Below are positions 29,430 through 38,310 of a DNA stretch of 64,000 bases, piece after piece. The stretch is from NCBI GenBank assembly GCA_019056435.1, contig CP077641.1:2852001-2916000 (forward strand), written 5' to 3'. This stretch comes from Stutzerimonas stutzeri. Lineage in GTDB: Bacteria; Pseudomonadota; Gammaproteobacteria; Pseudomonadales; Pseudomonadaceae. The stretch's first letter is position 1, and every line of letters begins with the position of its first letter. The position numbers and the translations under genes are program-made. The notes beneath the pieces are model-generated. The model saw only the letters and a list, made by a program, of their open reading frames with translations. It searched no databases and was not told the origin of the DNA.

Positions 29430-31691
29430 CTAATTGCTAGCCGGCCCGACTCTTACCAGGAAACCATTGAGCCGTTGCTCATCGGACAGCTGTTGGAGCA
29501 GGCGATTCGCTTCCGCGCGTTGCTCGACGGGGCCCACGAAGACTCGATGGGTAGCGCCGGCAGTTTTCACATAAGCGTTGTAGCCCTGACTGACGAGCTT
29601 CTCCTGCAACGCTTGCGCGCCGTTCCGGTTCCTTAGACTGGCAAGCTGAATGGCCCAGCCCGAACGTACCTCGGTTGTTGCAGATGGAGGCTCGGGCGTC
29701 GGTTGCGCGGGCGCCCGTTGCGGTGCCGGCTGTGAGGGCGGGGTGGCCGAGGTATCGCCTGAACGCAGGTCGATCGCTGGCGCTGGCTGGCCTTGTCCAT
29801 CGAACAGTCGTTCCGGCGTGGCGGGTAGGATGCTGGGGCTTTCCGAGTCGGTCTCGATGACACGGATATCGCTGTATTTCTTGCCCGACAACGCCGCCAG
29901 GCCTGCACGATCGCGAACCACCGTCGGTTTCAGGAACACCATGAGGTTGCGCTTGACATGCGTTTCCTGCGTGGAGCGGAACAGGGCGCCCAGCAGAGGA
30001 ATGTCACCGAGCAGCGGCACCTTGGAGTCGGTGCGGGTCACGTCGTCCTGGATCAGGCCGCCGAGCACGATTACCTGCCCGTCTTCGGCAAGGATGGTGC
30101 TCTTGATGGAGCGCTTGTTGGTCACCAGGTCCACAGCCTGCGCCGAGAGCGAAGCCGACGGGGCAATGGACGAAATTTCCTGCTCGATTTCCAGGCGCAG
30201 CGTGGCGCCGTCATTGATGTGTGGCACCACCTTCAGAGTGACACCGATGTCCTGGCGCTCGATGGTAGTGAAGGGGTTGTTGGCGCCGGAGGCATCTGTG
30301 GTGTAGGTGCCGGTCTGGAAAGGGACATTCTGGCCAACCAGTATCTCGGCTTCCTGGTTGTCGAGCGTGAGCAGGCTAGGGGTCGATAGCAGGTTGCTCT
30401 TGGTGTTGGCCGACAGGGCCGTGATCAGCGCACCGAAGCTGCTTGTGCCGATGCCAATGATCGCGCCATCCGGTAGGTCGCTCGGGATTTCATTTTCGTT
30501 GATGGCGTTCAGCACGCTGCCGATGGAAATGCCGGTGTTACCGAAGCTGACGCCGCCGGCGCCGCCTGTGCTGCCGCGCGCGTCCACTGCCCATTGCACG
30601 CCGAGGGCGTCGGTGATGTCACCGGACACTTCGACGATCGCCGCCTCCACCATCACCTGGGCGCGTGGGATGTCCAGCTGGCGCACGATGGACTCGAGGG
30701 TACCGATGACCTCCGGCTCGGCCAGCATCACCAGCGCATTGAGGCTCTCGTCGGCGCGGATGAGAATATTCTGCTGGCGCGCGCTTTGGGTTTCGCCCTC
30801 GGCCGGCTCGGACAGGCGTTCGGAGATGTCACCCAGTGTCTCGGCCAGTGATTTGGCGTCGTTATGCCGCAGCCGAATGACGCGGGTGTTCGCCGAGCGG
30901 GTGCTTGGCGTATCCAGTGTCTTGGCCAGGCTGGCGAGCTTCTGTCGAGCCTGCTCGGGCCCGGTGAACACCAGGCGATTGGTGCGCGAGTCGGCGATGA
31001 TCTGCGCCCCGGCGGTATCGCGGGCCTCACCACGGGCGAGGGTGTTGCGCAGGACTTCGGCAATGTCAGTTGCCCAGCCGTATTGCAGGTTGACCACGCT
31101 GTGATCATCGCTCTGGGCCCGATCAAGCTGGCGAACGATGTCTTCGATACGCGCAATGTTCGCGCTGCGATCGCTGATGATCAGTGCGTTGGCGGAGCCG
31201 ACGGCGGCGAGGTGGCCGTATTGGGGCACGAGCGGCCGGATCAGTGGAATCAGTTCGGTTGCCGAGGTGTGCTGCACCTGGATGACTCGGGTTTCCAGCA
31301 GGTCGCCTCCGCCCGGGCCGCCGCCGGCCTCCGACTTGGCCTCCGCGTTCGGCACGATGCGCGTCACTTCGCCCTGAGTGAGGACGCTGTAGCCATGTGT
31401 CGCCATCACGGACAGAAACAGTTGATACACCTCGTCCAGCGACAACGTTGTCGAAGACACCACGCTGACCTGCCCCTTGACCCTGGGGTCAACGATAAAG
31501 GTCTGCCCGGTCAGCTGGCTGATCTGGTCGACGAAGGCGCGGATATCGGCGTCCTTGAGATTGATCGTCCAGCCATCCTGCTGGGTTTCGCTGGGTTCGA
31601 TGCCGGGCTCCGCGGCGAGCAGGGGAAGTGGAGCGGCCAACAGACTAGCGGCCAGCAACAGGGCAAGCGGACGAGAGGAGAAAGGCGGCAT
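29430..31691 (-). CDS. gspD: type II secretion system secretin GspD with C-terminal SPOR domain
   Basis: 753 residues. Outer-membrane secretin. The parts are a signal peptide (LALLLAASLLAAPLPLLAAE), an N0 domain (WTINLKDADIRAFVDQISQL), N1-N3 domains (RVIQVQHTSATELIPLIRPL and following repeats) and the secretin core with VGQNVPFQTGTY and VPLLGDIPLLGALFR. In place of the usual pilotin-binding S-domain there is a Pro/Gln-rich linker (about residues 625-675) and then a complete SPOR domain (GWAIQLASLRNRNGAQALQE to GFLVRVGP). That domain is alike in about 41 of 70 positions to the SPOR protein at 25.3-25.9 kb, by hand alignment without gaps. The frame is intact throughout, so the fusion is not a frameshift artefact. 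It is coupled to gspC. Confidence 0.92.
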   Translation of the reverse strand: MPPFSSRPLALLLAASLLAAPLPLLAAEPGIEPSETQQDGWTINLKDADIRAFVDQISQLTGQTFIVDPRVKGQVSVVSSTTLSLDEVYQLFLSVMATHGYSVLTQGEVTRIVPNAEAKSEAGGGPGGGDLLETRVIQVQHTSATELIPLIRPLVPQYGHLAAVGSANALIISDRSANIARIEDIVRQLDRAQSDDHSVVNLQYGWATDIAEVLRNTLARGEARDTAGAQIIADSRTNRLVFTGPEQARQKLASLAKTLDTPSTRSANTRVIRLRHNDAKSLAETLGDISERLSEPAEGETQSARQQNILIRADESLNALVMLAEPEVIGTLESIVRQLDIPRAQVMVEAAIVEVSGDITDALGVQWAVDARGSTGGAGGVSFGNTGISIGSVLNAINENEIPSDLPDGAIIGIGTSSFGALITALSANTKSNLLSTPSLLTLDNQEAEILVGQNVPFQTGTYTTDASGANNPFTTIERQDIGVTLKVVPHINDGATLRLEIEQEISSIAPSASLSAQAVDLVTNKRSIKSTILAEDGQVIVLGGLIQDDVTRTDSKVPLLGDIPLLGALFRSTQETHVKRNLMVFLKPTVVRDRAGLAALSGKKYSDIRVIETDSESPSILPATPERLFDGQGQPAPAIDLRSGDTSATPPSQPAPQRAPAQPTPEPPSATTEVRSGWAIQLASLRNRNGAQALQEKLVSQGYNAYVKTAGATHRVFVGPVEQRAEANRLLQQLSDEQRLNGFLVRVGPASN

Positions 31692-31694
31692 CAG

Positions 31695-32360
31695 TCAGTC
31701 ATCTTCCATGTTCTGTTCATCTGGGGGCGTATCCTCCGGCGGGTTGGTCGAGCCTTCCATCTGCTGGCGAAGCGCTTCCATCTGCTGCTGAAGCATTTCC
31801 GCTTCGGGATCCAATGCGTCCATCTCGGCAGGCTCGCTGTAGTCCGGCAGATTATCCGGCACGGCTGTTACGGCTCGGGTAGTGGGGAAGAATAGGTTCT
31901 CGATCCGGCCGCCGCGTTGTATTTCGACGCGGTCGGGGTGCACGCTTTCCAGGCTCAAGCCAGGTTGGAGTTCTTCTCCGACCCGATACAGACGGGGAGG
32001 GCTGCCGGCCAGCTGGACGATCGCGGTCGAACGCGACGGATCGGCATGTACGAAGCTGCCAAGCAAGGTTAGATCAGTATTCGTCGCCTCGGGGGGTATA
32101 AGCAGCGCTTGGGGAGTACCGAAAAGACTGGACATGCGCTGCAGGTCAGGCACTACGCCGGCGGGTTGGGTCTCGCCTGCAGGTCGTTCGGTCGGCTCGC
32201 TTACCAGTTCCAGCCACTCGCTGATTTGCATCGCCAGATAAAGGCCGAACAGCACGACCACTACGGCGCTCACGATGAGCGGTGCCAGCGGTCGAACTCG
32301 TTGGAGAGCAGCGGGAAAAGCCAAGCGAGGCACTCCGAGGGCTAAAGGAGGAACAGACAT
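31695..32360 (-). CDS. gspC: type II secretion system protein GspC (XcpP-like)
   Basis: 221 residues. Inner-membrane protein linking the cytoplasmic platform to the secretin. It has one N-terminal helix (LAPLIVSAVVVVLFGLYLAM) and a homology region (TDLTLLGSFVHADPSRSTAI to VEIQRGGRIENLFF) that contacts the GspD N0 domain. The C-terminus is a short, acidic, Gln-rich coiled coil (AEMLQQQMEALRQQMEG) in place of a PDZ domain, as in XcpP. I prefer the ATG at 32360 to the upstream GTG at 32378. It ends 3 nt before gspD. gspE-M/N homologues are not next to it; upstream is tRNA-Asp. Confidence 0.85.
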   Translation of the reverse strand: MSVPPLALGVPRLAFPAALQRVRPLAPLIVSAVVVVLFGLYLAMQISEWLELVSEPTERPAGETQPAGVVPDLQRMSSLFGTPQALLIPPEATNTDLTLLGSFVHADPSRSTAIVQLAGSPPRLYRVGEELQPGLSLESVHPDRVEIQRGGRIENLFFPTTRAVTAVPDNLPDYSEPAEMDALDPEAEMLQQQMEALRQQMEGSTNPPEDTPPDEQNMEDD

Positions 32361-32551
32361 GACCCATCCCGGTAACACTGCGAGCCGATGCCTGTAGGAC
32401 AGGCTAGCCTCACGGCAGGATCATGGCGAGGAAATGCCTGAGTATGCCAGGCCAACTGACTGTTTTTCAGGCAAAAGGTGCCCGACGGGCTGAGAAATGC
32501 GTGGCGTGATTGCATCTTGCCGTCCTTTCTAGGAAAAAATGTTGCAGCCTG

Positions 32552-32580
32552 TTGACTTGCCTGGGGTGGGTGCGTAAATT
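32552..32580 (+). promoter_or_regulatory. sigma-70 promoter of tRNA-Asp
   Basis: TTGACT (32552-32557), 17-nt spacer, TAAATT (32575-32580), followed by GCGCGCCTCG, a GC-rich discriminator typical of growth-rate controlled RNA genes. Confidence 0.8.
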
Positions 32581-32652
32581 GCGCGCCTCGCAGGGCGGTC
32601 GGCCATCAGGCTGATCAGCAATCTGCGAATCGGACATCAGTCCGGCCGACGC

Positions 32653-32729
32653 GCAGCGGTAGTTCAGTCGGTTAGAATACCGGCCTGTCACGCCGGGGGT
32701 CGCGGGTTCGAGTCCCGTCCGCTGCGCCA
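32653..32729 (+). tRNA. tRNA-Asp (GTC)
   Basis: 77 nt with encoded CCA. The acceptor is GCAGCGG/CCGCTGC with discriminator G. The anticodon GTC is at 32687-32689 in CCTGTCACG, and the T-arm is GGGTTCGAGTCCC. A single gene with its own promoter, in a separate transcript from the divergent gspC. Confidence 0.96.
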
Positions 32730-32755
32730 TATCTGCTTCCACTGGAAGCCTCGCT

Positions 32756-32779
32756 AAAGCGGCCATTGGCCGCTTTTTC
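32756..32779 (+). terminator. rho-independent terminator of tRNA-Asp
   Basis: AAAGCGGCCA-TTGGCCGCTTT, stem GCGGCCA/TGGCCGC, followed by TTTTT. Confidence 0.85.
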
Positions 32780-33066
32780 GTTTCAGTTCCTCATCTTTCG
32801 TCCATGAAGCTGTTGCGTGTCCGCTACGGCGATGCCTATGCGCCCATTTGGTGCTTGTCGGCGGTGCGCGGGGAGGCTCGGCACCGAGGTGGTGCGTCGC
32901 TTGACTTCGCTCGGTAGCCGATGCACCGCTTGGCGAGGGTTGTGGGTGCATCGGCTCAGGAGTCGCGCTGGCACATTAATAGCTTCCCGCTGGGTTTCCG
33001 AACCCGCTGCGTCTTCTGAGGGATCAGCGGTGGCCAGTCCCGAATCCACTGCCGAGCGATAGCTAA

Positions 33067-35196
33067 ATGACCCTCCCTCCCAGCCGCCCACAGCGGCCGC
33101 GCAAGAGCTTACTTTCCAGCGAAGTACTGGACCGTTCGCGTGTGCTCGACACGCTGGTCAACAACCTTGATGCCATGACCTACCGCTGCCTTCACGATGC
33201 CCAATGGACAATGATCTTCGTCAGCCAGGGGTGCGTGGCGCTGACGGGGCACAGCGCGGCGGATCTGATCGGTCCTTCGGGCGTTTCCTGGGAGCTGATC
33301 ACCCACGAGGAAGACCGCGGTCGGGTTCGTCGGGCTGTCGACCGAGCGGTGGCCAGTCGCCAACGGTTCTCCGTTCAGTACCGTATCGTCACCGCGAATG
33401 GCCTGATCAAGTGGGTCACCGAGCGTGGAGTGGCCGTTCATGATGAGCAGGGGCAGCTCGTCATCGAAGGCATCATCGAGGACTACACGGTGCAGAAGGC
33501 GACGCTCGATGCGCTGGAACAGGCCGAGTCGCGTTACCGCAGCATTTTCGAGAATGCCTCCGAGGGCATCTTCCAGTCGACGCGCGAAGGGCGCTACCTG
33601 GCTGCGAACCAGGCGCTGGCTCGGCTGTACGGTTACGCCTCGGCCAAGGCACTGATCGCCGACCTCTCCGATATAGATCGTCGACTGTACGTTCAGAGCG
33701 GCCGCCGCGAGGAGTTCTGCCGTCTGATGGAGCTTCACGGGCAGGTGCTCAATTTCGAGTCGGAGGTGTTTCGCCAGGACGGCTCCCGTATCTGGATATC
33801 CGAAAATGCTCATGTCGTGCGAGATCCGGCCGGGCGTTTCATCTGTTACGAAGGCACGGTCCAGGATATTTCCGAACGGCGGCACTACCAGGCGCAACTC
33901 GAGCGTCAGGCCAATCACGATCTGCTGACGGGATTGCCGAACCGTATCCTGCTCGCTGACCGGATCGAGCAGGGCTTGGCACATGCCGTGCGGTCGGGCT
34001 ACTACCTGACGCTGGTATTCATGGACCTCGACAACTTCAAGTTCATCAATGACGGCCTTGGGCACAGCGCTGGCGATGAGCTACTGAAGATCGTCGCGAG
34101 CCGCCTGACGGGTTGCCTGCGCAGCTCGGATACCGTCGCCCGGCTGGGTGGGGACGAGTTCGTGCTGGTCCTCAATGATCATTACCGCATCAGTACCGTG
34201 GTTACCCTGCTCGAACGGGTCGTCCAGGATGTCGGTCGTCCCATTACCCTGGGCAACCGGGAGTTCCAAGTCACGTCCAGCCTCGGCGTCGCGCTTTATC
34301 CGGAGGACGGTGAGGATGCACAGAGCCTGCTCAGGCACGCCGACGTCGCCATGTACGAAGCGAAGAAGCGAGGGCGCAACAATTTCCAGTTCTTTACTCC
34401 GGAGCTCAACCGGGTGGCGGACGAGCGGCTCAATATCGAGGCTGCGATGCGCGTGGCGCTGGACGCGGGCGGGTTCGAAGTGCATTACCAGCCGAAGGTC
34501 GATCGCGCTCGTCGCGTTACCGGCGTAGAGGCGCTGGCGCGCTGGACGCACAAGGAGCTCGGGCCGATCGCGCCGGACCGCTTCATCCCGGTCGCCGAGG
34601 AAACCGGGCTCATCCTGCCGCTGACCCTGGCGGTCCTGCGCCAGGCCTTCGCCGCGGGACAGCGATGGAACCGTGAACGCCAATCGCCGCTGCGCGTGGC
34701 GGTCAATCTGTCCGCCCAACTGTTTCTCACCGACGATATCGTCGGTCACGTCGCCGGATTGCTTGAGCAGACTGGCTTGTCGGCGCGGCAGGTGGAGCTG
34801 GAAATCACCGAAACCGTATTCCTCGGCGACAACGATCGCGCCGTGACGATCCTGCGTGATTTCAAGGCGTTGGGGCTCAGCCTTGCCATGGACGATTTCG
34901 GGACCGGTTACTCCTCGCTCGGCTACCTGCGTCGCTTTCCGCTCGACACGATGAAGATCGATCGCTCATTGGTTACCGATGTGGAGCGAGAGCCAGAGGT
35001 GGCGATGATCGCCCGTGCCGCCATCTCCCTGGGCAAGAGCCTGGGCAAGACGGTGGTCGCCGAAGGCGTGGAGAATGCTGCCCAATTCGACTTCCTCGCG
35101 CTGCACGGTTGCGATGAGTTCCAGGGCTACCTGCTGTCCCGGCCGGTGCCGGAAGCCGCTATCGATGAGCTCCTGGGGCAGCACGCGACAATCTGA
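33067..35196 (+). CDS. PAS-PAS-GGDEF-EAL cyclic-di-GMP signalling protein
   Basis: 709 residues with no membrane segment. Two PAS domains lie at about residues 30-150 and 155-275. The diguanylate cyclase domain has RLGGDEFVLVL (GGDEF at 361-365) and an inhibitory RxxD site (RSSD, 352-355), five residues before it as required. The EAL phosphodiesterase domain has HYQPKVD, GVEALARW (EAL at 488-490), ELEITETVFL, MDDFGTGYSSLGYL and VVAEGVE, with the metal and substrate residues present. Both halves look catalytically competent, so the net activity probably depends on PAS-sensed signals. It is a single-gene unit after tRNA-Asp. Confidence 0.93.
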   Translation: MTLPPSRPQRPRKSLLSSEVLDRSRVLDTLVNNLDAMTYRCLHDAQWTMIFVSQGCVALTGHSAADLIGPSGVSWELITHEEDRGRVRRAVDRAVASRQRFSVQYRIVTANGLIKWVTERGVAVHDEQGQLVIEGIIEDYTVQKATLDALEQAESRYRSIFENASEGIFQSTREGRYLAANQALARLYGYASAKALIADLSDIDRRLYVQSGRREEFCRLMELHGQVLNFESEVFRQDGSRIWISENAHVVRDPAGRFICYEGTVQDISERRHYQAQLERQANHDLLTGLPNRILLADRIEQGLAHAVRSGYYLTLVFMDLDNFKFINDGLGHSAGDELLKIVASRLTGCLRSSDTVARLGGDEFVLVLNDHYRISTVVTLLERVVQDVGRPITLGNREFQVTSSLGVALYPEDGEDAQSLLRHADVAMYEAKKRGRNNFQFFTPELNRVADERLNIEAAMRVALDAGGFEVHYQPKVDRARRVTGVEALARWTHKELGPIAPDRFIPVAEETGLILPLTLAVLRQAFAAGQRWNRERQSPLRVAVNLSAQLFLTDDIVGHVAGLLEQTGLSARQVELEITETVFLGDNDRAVTILRDFKALGLSLAMDDFGTGYSSLGYLRRFPLDTMKIDRSLVTDVEREPEVAMIARAAISLGKSLGKTVVAEGVENAAQFDFLALHGCDEFQGYLLSRPVPEAAIDELLGQHATI

Positions 35197-35416
35197 CCCA
35201 GGACTCGTCAGCGCCCGCCGCTTTGCTGAAAATGCTTCGTAACGCCCCGGTTTTCGCTGCTTCGGGTGATATCAGCGCCGACCTTGATCCAGGTCATTCG
35301 GCGTGCCTGCGTCATCTGGTAGCGCGCCTCGTGCGCACCCTTGCGTTCTAATGCTGTCACTAATGCGTGAATCATTAACGAAGCCAAGTGCAAGCGGCTG
35401 CTGACGAGGGTAGTGA

Positions 35417-36877
35417 ATGTTCGGTTTGGAAGCTCTCGAGCTTGCGCGGATCCAGTTCGCTTTTACCATTTCCTTCCACATTATCTTTCCGGCGATCACC
35501 ATCGGCCTGGCGAGCTTCCTGGCCGTGCTGGAAGGCCTGTGGCTGAAGACCAAACGCCAGGTCTACCGGGATCTCTACCACTTCTGGCTGAAGATATTTG
35601 CGGTCAACTTCGGGATGGGCGTGGTGTCGGGCATCGTCATGGCCTACCAGTTCGGTACCAACTGGAGCGCCTACTCGGAATTCGCCGGCAGCGTGACGGG
35701 TCCCTTGCTGGCCTATGAAGTGCTGACCGCGTTCTTCCTCGAGGCGGGCTTCCTCGGGGTCATGCTGTTCGGCTGGAATCGGGTCGGGCCGGGGCTGCAC
35801 TTCTTCTCCACGCTCATGGTGGCGGTTGGCACCCTGATTTCGACGTTCTGGATCCTCGCTTCCAACAGCTGGATGCACACACCCCAAGGACACGAGATCA
35901 TCGATGGCGTGGTGGTACCGGTGGACTGGCTGGCAATCATCTTCAACCCCTCGTTCCCCTATCGCCTGACACATGGCCATCGCCGCGTTCCTGGCGACGG
36001 CCTTCATGGTTGGCGCTTCCGCCGCCTGGCACCTGCTGCGCGGAAACGACAACCCGGCAATTCGCAAGATGTTGTCGATGGCGATGTGGATGGCGTTGAT
36101 CGTCGCGCCGATTCAGGCGGTGGTCGGTGACTTCCACGGTTTGAACACGCTCGAGTATCAGCCGGCAAAGATCGCCGCGATGGAAGGGCACTGGGATAAC
36201 AGCGCGGGCGAGGCCACTCCGTTGCTGCTGTTCGGCTGGCCGGACATGGAGCGGGAGGAGACCCGATACAAGGTCGAAATTCCCTATCTGGGCAGCCTCA
36301 TTCTCCAGCACAGCCTGACCGAGCAGGTGCCTGCGCTCAACGAGTTCCCGCCTGAGGACCGTCCCAATGCGACCATCGTGTTCTGGACCTTCCGGGTCAT
36401 GGTCGCGCTGGGGCTGTTGATGATCCTTACCGGATTCTGGAGCCTCTGGCTGCGCCGCGGGGGCGGTTGTACCAATCCCGCCCCTTCCTGCGGCTGGCCT
36501 TGCTGATGGGGCCGTCCGGCATCCTGGCGATCCTGGCCGGCTGGTTCACGACCGAGATCGGGCGGCAGCCTTGGGTCGTCTACGGCGTGATGCGCACCGC
36601 CGATGCCGTTTCGAACCACGGCGCCGAGCAGCTCGGGCTCACCTTGGCCATGTTCGTGCTCATTTATTTCGCAGTGTTCGGTATCGGTTTCGTCTATGTG
36701 CTGAGACTGATTGCCAAGGGGCCGATCCTCAACGAGGGCAACGAGAAGGGTGCCGGAGGCCCTGGCGAGAAGCGTACGCCGATGCGGCCATTGTCGGCTG
36801 CGGACGAGGCCATCCCCATGATGGCGGTGACGAACTGGGCGAGAGGAACTGAGTCATGGGCATCGATCTTTCGCTGA
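35417..36877 (+). CDS. cydA: cytochrome bd-type ubiquinol oxidase subunit I, CioA-like (frameshifted)
   Basis: Heme-binding subunit of a bd-family quinol oxidase. The start MFGLEALELARIQFAFTISF places the heme ligand histidine soon after (FHIIFP). The quinol loop is short (GWPDMEREETRYKVEIPYLG), as in the cyanide-insensitive CioA branch. Breaks lie near 35969-35974 (two bases lost or one gained) and in G5 at 36459-36463 (one base). Joined, the protein is about 480 residues with nine hydrophobic segments expected. As written the last frame overlaps cydB by 22 nt; the real stop may be slightly earlier. The ribosome site is GACGAGGGTAGTGA. Confidence 0.9.
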
Positions 36878-37863
36878 TCTGGGCGATCATCATCATCTTC
36901 GGCATCATGATGTACGTGGTCATGGACGGCTTCGATCTGGGTATCGGCATCCTTTACCCCTTCCTCGCCGACAGTTCGGAGCGGGACGTGGCGATGAATA
37001 CCGTCGCGCCGATCTGGGACGGTAACGAGACCTGGCTGGTATTGGGTGGGGCAGGGCTGTTCGCGGCTTTCCCAATGGCCTATTCGGTGGTGCTATCGGC
37101 GCTGTACCTGCCGATCATCTTCATGCTGATGGGCCTGATCTTCCGCGGTGTGGCCTTCGAGTTCCGTTTCAAGGCCAGTGCGGACCGCCAGCATATCTGG
37201 GACAAAGCCTTTGTTGGCGGCTCGCTGGCCGCGACCTTCTTCCAGGGGGTTGCGCTGGGGGCGTTCATCCACGGGTTCCCGGTCGAGGATCGCGCCTATG
37301 CGGGCGGTACACTGGATTGGCTGACGCCCTTTTCGGTGTTCTGCGGCCTGGCCCTGATCGCTGCCTATGCCCTGCTAGGTTGCACTTGGCTGATCATGAA
37401 AACCTCCGGTGAGCTGCAGAAACGCATGCACGATATCGGCATCCCGCTGGTCTGGGCGGTGCTTGCCGTGACCGGTATCGTCAGCATCTGGACCCCGCTG
37501 ACGCACCCGGATATCGCCGAGCGCTGGTTCAGCATGCCTAACCTGCTGTTGTTCATGCCGGTGCCTGTTCTCGTGCTGCTCTGCACCTTCGGTCTGCTCC
37601 GGTCGATTGCCCGCTACGCTCACTACTCGCCATTTCTCTTCACGCTGGCGCTGATCTTCCTTGGCTACAGCGGACTGGGCATTAGCCTCTGGCCGAACAT
37701 AATTCCGCCTTCGGTCAGCATCTGGGAGGCGGCTGCGCCACCGCAGAGCCAGGGTTTCGCCGTTGTCGGCGCCTTGCTGATCATTCCGCTGATCCTCATG
37801 TACACCGCCTGGAGCTACTACGTATTCCGCGGAAAGGTCAGTGCGGAAGACGGCTATCACTGA
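36856..37863 (+). CDS. cydB: cytochrome bd-type ubiquinol oxidase subunit II, CioB-like
   Basis: 335 residues, intact, with many membrane helices. Family landmarks are YVVMDGFDLGIGILYPF, the WDGNETWLVLGGAGLFAAFP signature and FKASADRQHIWDKAF. It pairs with CydA as the second structural subunit of the oxidase that reduces oxygen without pumping protons. Pairing with a short-Q-loop subunit I suggests the cyanide-insensitive oxidase. A small DUF2474 gene follows 21 nt later. Confidence 0.95.
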   Translation: MGIDLSLIWAIIIIFGIMMYVVMDGFDLGIGILYPFLADSSERDVAMNTVAPIWDGNETWLVLGGAGLFAAFPMAYSVVLSALYLPIIFMLMGLIFRGVAFEFRFKASADRQHIWDKAFVGGSLAATFFQGVALGAFIHGFPVEDRAYAGGTLDWLTPFSVFCGLALIAAYALLGCTWLIMKTSGELQKRMHDIGIPLVWAVLAVTGIVSIWTPLTHPDIAERWFSMPNLLLFMPVPVLVLLCTFGLLRSIARYAHYSPFLFTLALIFLGYSGLGISLWPNIIPPSVSIWEAAAPPQSQGFAVVGALLIIPLILMYTAWSYYVFRGKVSAEDGYH

Positions 37864-37884
37864 GGCTTGCGATCGGAGCGCGAC

Positions 37885-38040
37885 ATGAGGAAACAGCACG
37901 AAGAAGGTGCGCCGCCCAGGCCGTTGTGGCAGCGCATGACCTGGCTGGTGGTCATCTGGTCCGCCAGTGTCCTGGCGCTCGGTGTGGTGGCCTGGCTGCT
38001 GCGACAGTTCATGACAGCGGCAGGGCTGGCGACACCTTAG
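37885..38040 (+). CDS. DUF2474 family small membrane protein of the bd oxidase operon
   Basis: 51 residues, MRKQHEEGAPPRPLWQRMTW then one membrane helix (LVVIWSASVLALGVVAWLL) and a short tail ending GLATP. The size, W-x-R-M start before the helix and position right after cydB match DUF2474 peptides, which occupy the place of CydX-type accessory subunits. It is probably a third oxidase subunit that helps assembly or stability, an inference from context. The ATG follows GATCGGAGCGCGAC. Confidence 0.75.
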   Translation: MRKQHEEGAPPRPLWQRMTWLVVIWSASVLALGVVAWLLRQFMTAAGLATP

Positions 38041-38174
38041 GGCCCGTTTCAGTGGCCCTCGGCTCCTGCTCCCAGGCGCGGCAATAGGGCGCGTTGCAGC
38101 TTCACCTCGCCGGGATTATTTCTAGACCAGCCTGAGTGCGGTCATCTGTCGGTCATTTGCGCGAATTAGTGTGG

Positions 38175-38190
38175 CTGGCACGGCCTTTGT
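38175..38190 (+). promoter_or_regulatory. sigma-54-like promoter
   Basis: CTGGCACGGCCTTTGT matches the RpoN consensus (TGGCACG-N4-TTGC) over the whole -24 box. The -12 box is TTGT in place of TTGC, with correct 10-base spacing between the GG and the -12 dinucleotide. It points at the 28-codon ORF starting 34 bp downstream. Confidence 0.5.
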
Positions 38191-38223
38191 GTTGGTCCAG
38201 TCGAACCTCCAGAGGAGACGCCA

Positions 38224-38310
38224 ATGGACGACTATCAAGACGAAATCCTCGAATGGCATGCCGCCGAGCAGGACGGCCCGGAGCCGGCTGACGACGCCTT
38301 CGAACTCTAA
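38224..38310 (+). CDS. putative 28-residue acidic microprotein
   Basis: MDDYQDEILEWHAAEQDGPE then PADDAFEL. Eleven of the 28 residues are Asp or Glu and none is Lys or Arg. A strong ribosome site (AGAGGAGACGCCA) precedes the ATG and a sigma-54-like promoter lies just upstream, so expression is plausible despite the size. The stop overlaps the convergent AraC gene by 4 nt. I recognise no family. The alternative is a chance ORF in a regulatory region. Confidence 0.45.
   Translation: MDDYQDEILEWHAAEQDGPEPADDAFEL

Noticed and set aside
35270..35310. Possible ANR/FNR box upstream of cydA (TTGATCCAGGTCAT)
   Set aside because: Only the left half matches TTGAT-N4-ATCAA.
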